A stretch of DNA of 64,000 nt from Bisporella sp. PMI_857 (taxonomy: Eukaryota; Ascomycota; Leotiomycetes; Helotiales; Helotiaceae). The stretch is taken from assembly GCA_021307315.1 (NCBI GenBank), contig JAJSPD010000093.1, positions 62,001 to 126,000 on the forward strand. The letters run 5' to 3'. The notes beneath the pieces are model-generated. The model saw only the letters and a list, made by a program, of their open reading frames with translations, ran no database searches and was not told where the DNA came from. Of the stretch, positions 60,267-64,000 are shown in pieces. The translations under genes and the position numbers were made by a program. Positions within the stretch are counted from its first letter, which is position 1. Each line of letters begins with the position of its first letter.

Positions 60267-61463
60267 CCTCTGGAGGGGAAGGGGCAAAGCCCAATTCTCG
60301 GCCGACAAGCCTATTAATGTCGTACCCGAGCTTCTCCAGAAAATCAAACCCCCAGACACATACACAGGTCAAATCTGTGCGGGGATTGGCAAGTAGAGAA
60401 TAGAGTCAACGCAAAAATAAATGTAAGCACGGATTTGCAAGAAGAGGTGTAGCTCGATGTGACAGGAGGAGCACAAGAGATGTTTTGAGTGTGAGTGAGT
60501 GAGTGAGTGAGCGAGTGAGGGAGGGAGGGAGAGAGAGAAAGGAAGAAGGAAGTATGACCGGGTGGTCGAGATGAAGCCAGAAGAGAATACAGTAGAGGAG
60601 TGGTAGTGGCGCTGCACTGCACGGCACCGGCACCGGCACCCCTTCACCACCATCTTTGCTGAATATTCCCATACATTAATCTATCTCCCTAGGTATTTAG
60701 TCCGCCCCATGCTTGCTACACAGCGTTTTGGTCAATAATGATGGCTTCTGCCTTGCGACGTATGCATCTTGTGAGATCGGTAAATTGTGCTGGGGGTGCA
60801 TCTGGGGTGGGTTTCCAGCGTATCAATATATGTGCTAGATATGCGAACTAGCACCTGCCTACTGGCTGTGCAAGCCTCATTGCAGTCCTGGAGCGAATCA
60901 AGGGTTCTCACCCGCGCCACGATTGAGGCTTTGATCGTCCTCATCCGAACTTCACCTCTCCGTTAGTTTATTGAAGGAGAGGGCCTCATTCTCGAAAGTA
61001 TGTCCTTGGAAAGCGACAGGCTCACCATGCTCAACCACATAGTTGGGAACCAACCAATATCCCTCTACTACAATCCTATCCAGCCTTTGGAAAGAGTAAC
61101 CCATTTAACAAAGAGAGTACACGAGTATGTAATTCTGGAGATGAATAATTTGTCTAGAAACATTGGAGTAAAAGTTGCATCAGCCCACTCAAACGTGTAG
61201 CAACTTTACGTTATCAGCCTCACGAAGTCCCTGCTTTTCTGGCTTGAACATGTTTCCGTTCTCTATAAGGATCTGCCCCTCTCAAACACGCTGACATGGC
61301 TGCGCGATTTATGGCGACCTATCATAATAGAGGCTGCAGAAAAAAGGTGTGGACAGTTTATCCCTTTTCCTTCTGCTGTCTTGTATTTTACTTTAGCCCT
61401 GCAATCCAGGTGGCCTTGGAATATACCTATGTATTTGCTGCCTTTTCATACCTCACTATCCAC
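60267..61463. other. SH3-gene promoter and spacer
   Basis: Upstream region of the SH3 gene and downstream region of the transcription factor. It holds the (GTGA)n repeat and GGCACC repeats near 60630. No gene seen. Confidence 0.5.
60491..60528 (+). repeat. (GTGA)n then (GAGG)n microsatellite
   Basis: A GTGA array grading into GAGG and GA repeats about 230 bases upstream of the SH3 gene start, so probably in its leader or promoter. Confidence 0.9.
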
Positions 61464-64000
61464 TTATGAGGAGTAGTGGTGAAAGCCATCTGGTCCAAAA
61501 TCCATGAATGGACCTTTTGTCCAGTCCACAGTGTTGAACCAGTCGAAATCACTGCCGTCTAGTAGAGGAACCTCAACTTGGGCTGGCTCAGAACGATGGA
61601 CTTCCATCTCGTTATTATCTAATGATGGAGGAGGATCTAGGACTCGGTCTAATATGCGCTTTATGAGAGTGCTCATGCGCCCACAGAGATCGCGGTTTGC
61701 AGCTGTGGGACGGACCTATTACGACATTCCCAAGTCAGCACTACCTCCAGGAGTTTTGACTTCCAATTGCTCAAGAAAAATGCCGGAATAGGGATATCCT
61801 CTAGGGAATTAACCCGCTCCGCTCTTGACATACTTATGCGATAAATGGAACAGGGGACTTTGCTTGCGATATGGTAGGGCTTACCCAGTCGAGGAATCCA
61901 ACTAGCATACTGAGATTCTGGATGACCTCTGATCGAGGTAGCCGCGAATGGCTAGCTCGAGGCTGCTTTGTTTGTTTAAGGAGCTCAACGCAGATGACAC
62001 CGCTAGAAGGTACACCGTAGCACATTATCATCCAGTCATAATCATACTGTCTCTCAATAAATCGATCCCTTTCAATCCACATGTATACCTTGATATCGTC
62101 AACAAATCAGCTGTTATTCTTGCTCTCAGCGCAATTTGTAACCTTACAGTTAACTCTAGCATCTCCCTCGCTATATCTAGCATATGCCGCTGATCAGCTT
62201 GCGCCCGTCGGACTAGTAGTTGTTCTAAAAGCAATCCGCAATGTAAATAACGTAACCTCAGAGTGAACCGCAGCCACTGTAACGTGTTAGAATTTGGGAC
62301 TTCGTTGGTAAAGCGCAGCCATCGAGGGAAAGATTGATGTGCTTGATCATTTCTCTTTTTCAGTTCTCTGTTTTGCGTAAGTATCTATATCAAGATCTTG
62401 GAGTTGATTACTAACATTAATCGTTCATAAGAATATTGCGATTCCGCTCCCAGAGACACCTCAAGAACCTCGCTCAAAACCAAGGAATGAATCATCACAG
62501 CTCTTGTACTAGTAGCCGCGCTAATTTCGCCAGTGGTACTCCAACCATCTTTGTCAAGCATCCCTATGGCATGAAGTCTCTCTTCTTGAGGAGCCAGAAG
62601 AATTTCATCGCTCAAATCTAACGGTAACGGTGCTAGGTTGTATCGGTGACTCAAGCCTGGTGGTCTTCCGGTGAAAGCTGACAGAGTTTTGTCTATGCTG
62701 AACACTATAGACCATGTCCGCCGTCTCATTTCTGTTGAAATAGTAGGGATTGGATTGCTTTCTCTGTCTCGGTGGATGCCTAAGCCAGTTGCGGCATTGT
62801 TGAGGTCTCCATGGGCACGCCATAACATTAAACCTGGGCATATGTCAGGAAAACCCGTTACATAAAACGATCAGGTAGTGAACTTACTCGTGTCCCCTGT
62901 ACATTGGCTTTCCAGGACGGTTCTTTTGAATAGCAAGCTGACCATTAAAATGTTAATGTTCTCCATCTGATTACTCAATTTCACCTGCACATAAGGGTCA
63001 GTATCTATGCACCACTATGTACGATTTCTCCGCCACTAGACTCACGCAACCATCGGCGCACTCTTTCATCTCTAGTGCAAAATCTCTTCGACGCATCCTG
63101 CGGCCGGATTGAGTAGACCAAAACTGGTCTTCTTCTGGCAGAGCCAATAATACAAAACCGAGATTTGACAGAATTATGCCCACTATGACGAATCAGCGCT
63201 ATGATATTACCATATTTAGTATGGGCTCCAGAATTCAGCTGTTTCAGAAGCCCAAAAGAAATAAAGGAAGGCTCCTGAGACAGCTCCCAAACTTCCAGCT
63301 CCTTCTACTAAAGTCGACAAAGTAGCATTGGAAAAAGGTCATACTCATCTCCCAGCGCAGGTTCCGTCCCGCTAGTTGAGAAAGCCACATATCCGGATCA
63401 TCCGTATCTCGCAGCACAGACATCGTATTGCGACTAAATAGTTGTGCAACCTCCCTTAAATCTTTAGATTTTCTAGGATGACGTAAGACTTGCCCAAACG
63501 TTGACCAAAGACTAGCCATACAGTAAATTACGGTCGGCTTATGAAAGCCTTTATCTGTACCCTTAGAAGCATATAGCTCCATGAGGCGGTCACAGGTCGC
63601 CTGATTGGGCAGTAGATTGAGTAATTTGATGCCTAAGGTTGTGCGTGCTGAGACCTGCTCTTCATTCTCGGCCAACGTGGGAGTTAGGCCATGAAGAGTA
63701 TCTTTTTGGGGGTCAAGATCACTTTCATGATCCTGAAAGACAGCTGAGAAGGAAGTTGGACCATAAAATCCGGCCGAAGGCTTAAACATAGACGCTTCCT
63801 CTTCCATTTCCTCCTCTTGAGAGAGTGAGCTTCCCTCAGCCTCCGGCTGGACGGCAGAGAGTCTTGCAGTCTGTGCATAGGCATTGATCTGAACTGGGCT
63901 CAGGCCCTTCGAACTTGAGAGAGATGGCCCGAACCGCTGAGGCTTGGGGCGTGTTTGAGGAGAATCAACATAAATACATCGATCGGCTATGTTTCGTCGA
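61464..64000 (-). CDS. Zn2Cys6 transcription factor, N-terminus cut off
   Basis: Partial; the 5' end lies beyond base 64000. Exons are >64000-63345, 63182-63046, 62984-62888, 62833-62416, 62367-62148, 62088-61885 and 61715-61464. The first visible codons, RRNIADRCIYVDSP, are the end of a Zn2Cys6 cluster (its sixth cysteine). The fungal-specific transcription factor domain runs through WLSQLAGRNLRWEM, RRRDFALEMKECADGC, QCTGDTSLMLWRAHGDLNNAATGLGIHR, MRRRTWSIVFSIDKTLSAFTGRPPGLSHRY and DYDWMIMCYGVPSSGVICVELL. The C-tail is acidic (DGSDFDWFNTVDW), a plausible activation patch. Regulated targets are unknown and no obvious pathway neighbours are in view. All phases match. The 161-bp intron at 63183-63344 contains a spurious acceptor at 63305 that would lead to a stop. 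Confidence 0.88.

Noticed and set aside
63183..63344. Extra coding exon reading GAGSLGAVSGAFLYFFWASE inside the transcription-factor intron
   Set aside because: It needs a 38-bp intron and runs into TAA with no donor before it. Joining ATG A to TG GGC across the whole interval matches the family.
1..64000. CRISPR arrays, prophage, plasmid origins or bacterial operons
   Set aside because: The spliced genes are eukaryotic, and no regular spacer-repeat array is present.

Overview
The window looks like a piece of a filamentous ascomycete (Pezizomycotina) nuclear genome, possibly Leotiomycetes, although that last step is only an impression. Genes are split by short introns (about 45-210 bp) with GTRAGT-like donors, CTAAC-type branch points and YAG acceptors. 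The content is typical of such fungi: plant cell-wall enzymes with signal peptides, Zn2Cys6 regulators, MED1, RAX1, VIP1/Asp1, UTP21 and DPL1. All exon joins given here were worked out by eye from splice signals, reading-frame phase and protein-family knowledge. No transcript or database was consulted.

Layout. 1-4 kb: a duplicated 12-cysteine small secreted protein and a secreted GH16 glucanase. 4.7-12 kb, minus strand: an MFS anion:cation symporter, a mitochondrial pyruvate dehydrogenase kinase and sphingosine-1-phosphate lyase (DPL1). 12.4-18.6 kb: Mediator subunit MED1 and a flavin-containing monooxygenase on plus, then a RAX1-like RGS membrane protein on minus. 18.6-40 kb is a sparse stretch with intact genes (pectate lyase PL3, a short-chain dehydrogenase, a basic/serine-rich orphan protein) scattered among decayed ones: a DUF3632-type relic, a DEDDh exonuclease pseudogene and a sugar-transporter pseudogene. 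40.3-49.2 kb: UTP21 and VIP1, divergently transcribed from a promoter with a 29-nt poly(T) run. 49.2-57.6 kb is gene-poor and rich in simple repeats, with one 54-residue cysteine-rich protein. 57.6-64 kb: a zinc-binding/double-SH3 protein and a Zn2Cys6 transcription factor cut by the right edge, both on minus.

Functionally there is no single pathway cluster. Housekeeping blocks (PDH kinase, sphingolipid breakdown, Mediator, ribosome biogenesis, inositol pyrophosphate signalling) flank an accessory, actively decaying stretch and two secreted, probably plant-facing loci (the GH16/cysteine-rich pair and the pectate lyase). The items most worth following up are the tandem six-cysteine secreted protein, the ambiguous second intron of the GH16 gene, the recently broken exonuclease that still keeps all its catalytic motifs, and the 54-residue cysteine-rich microprotein.
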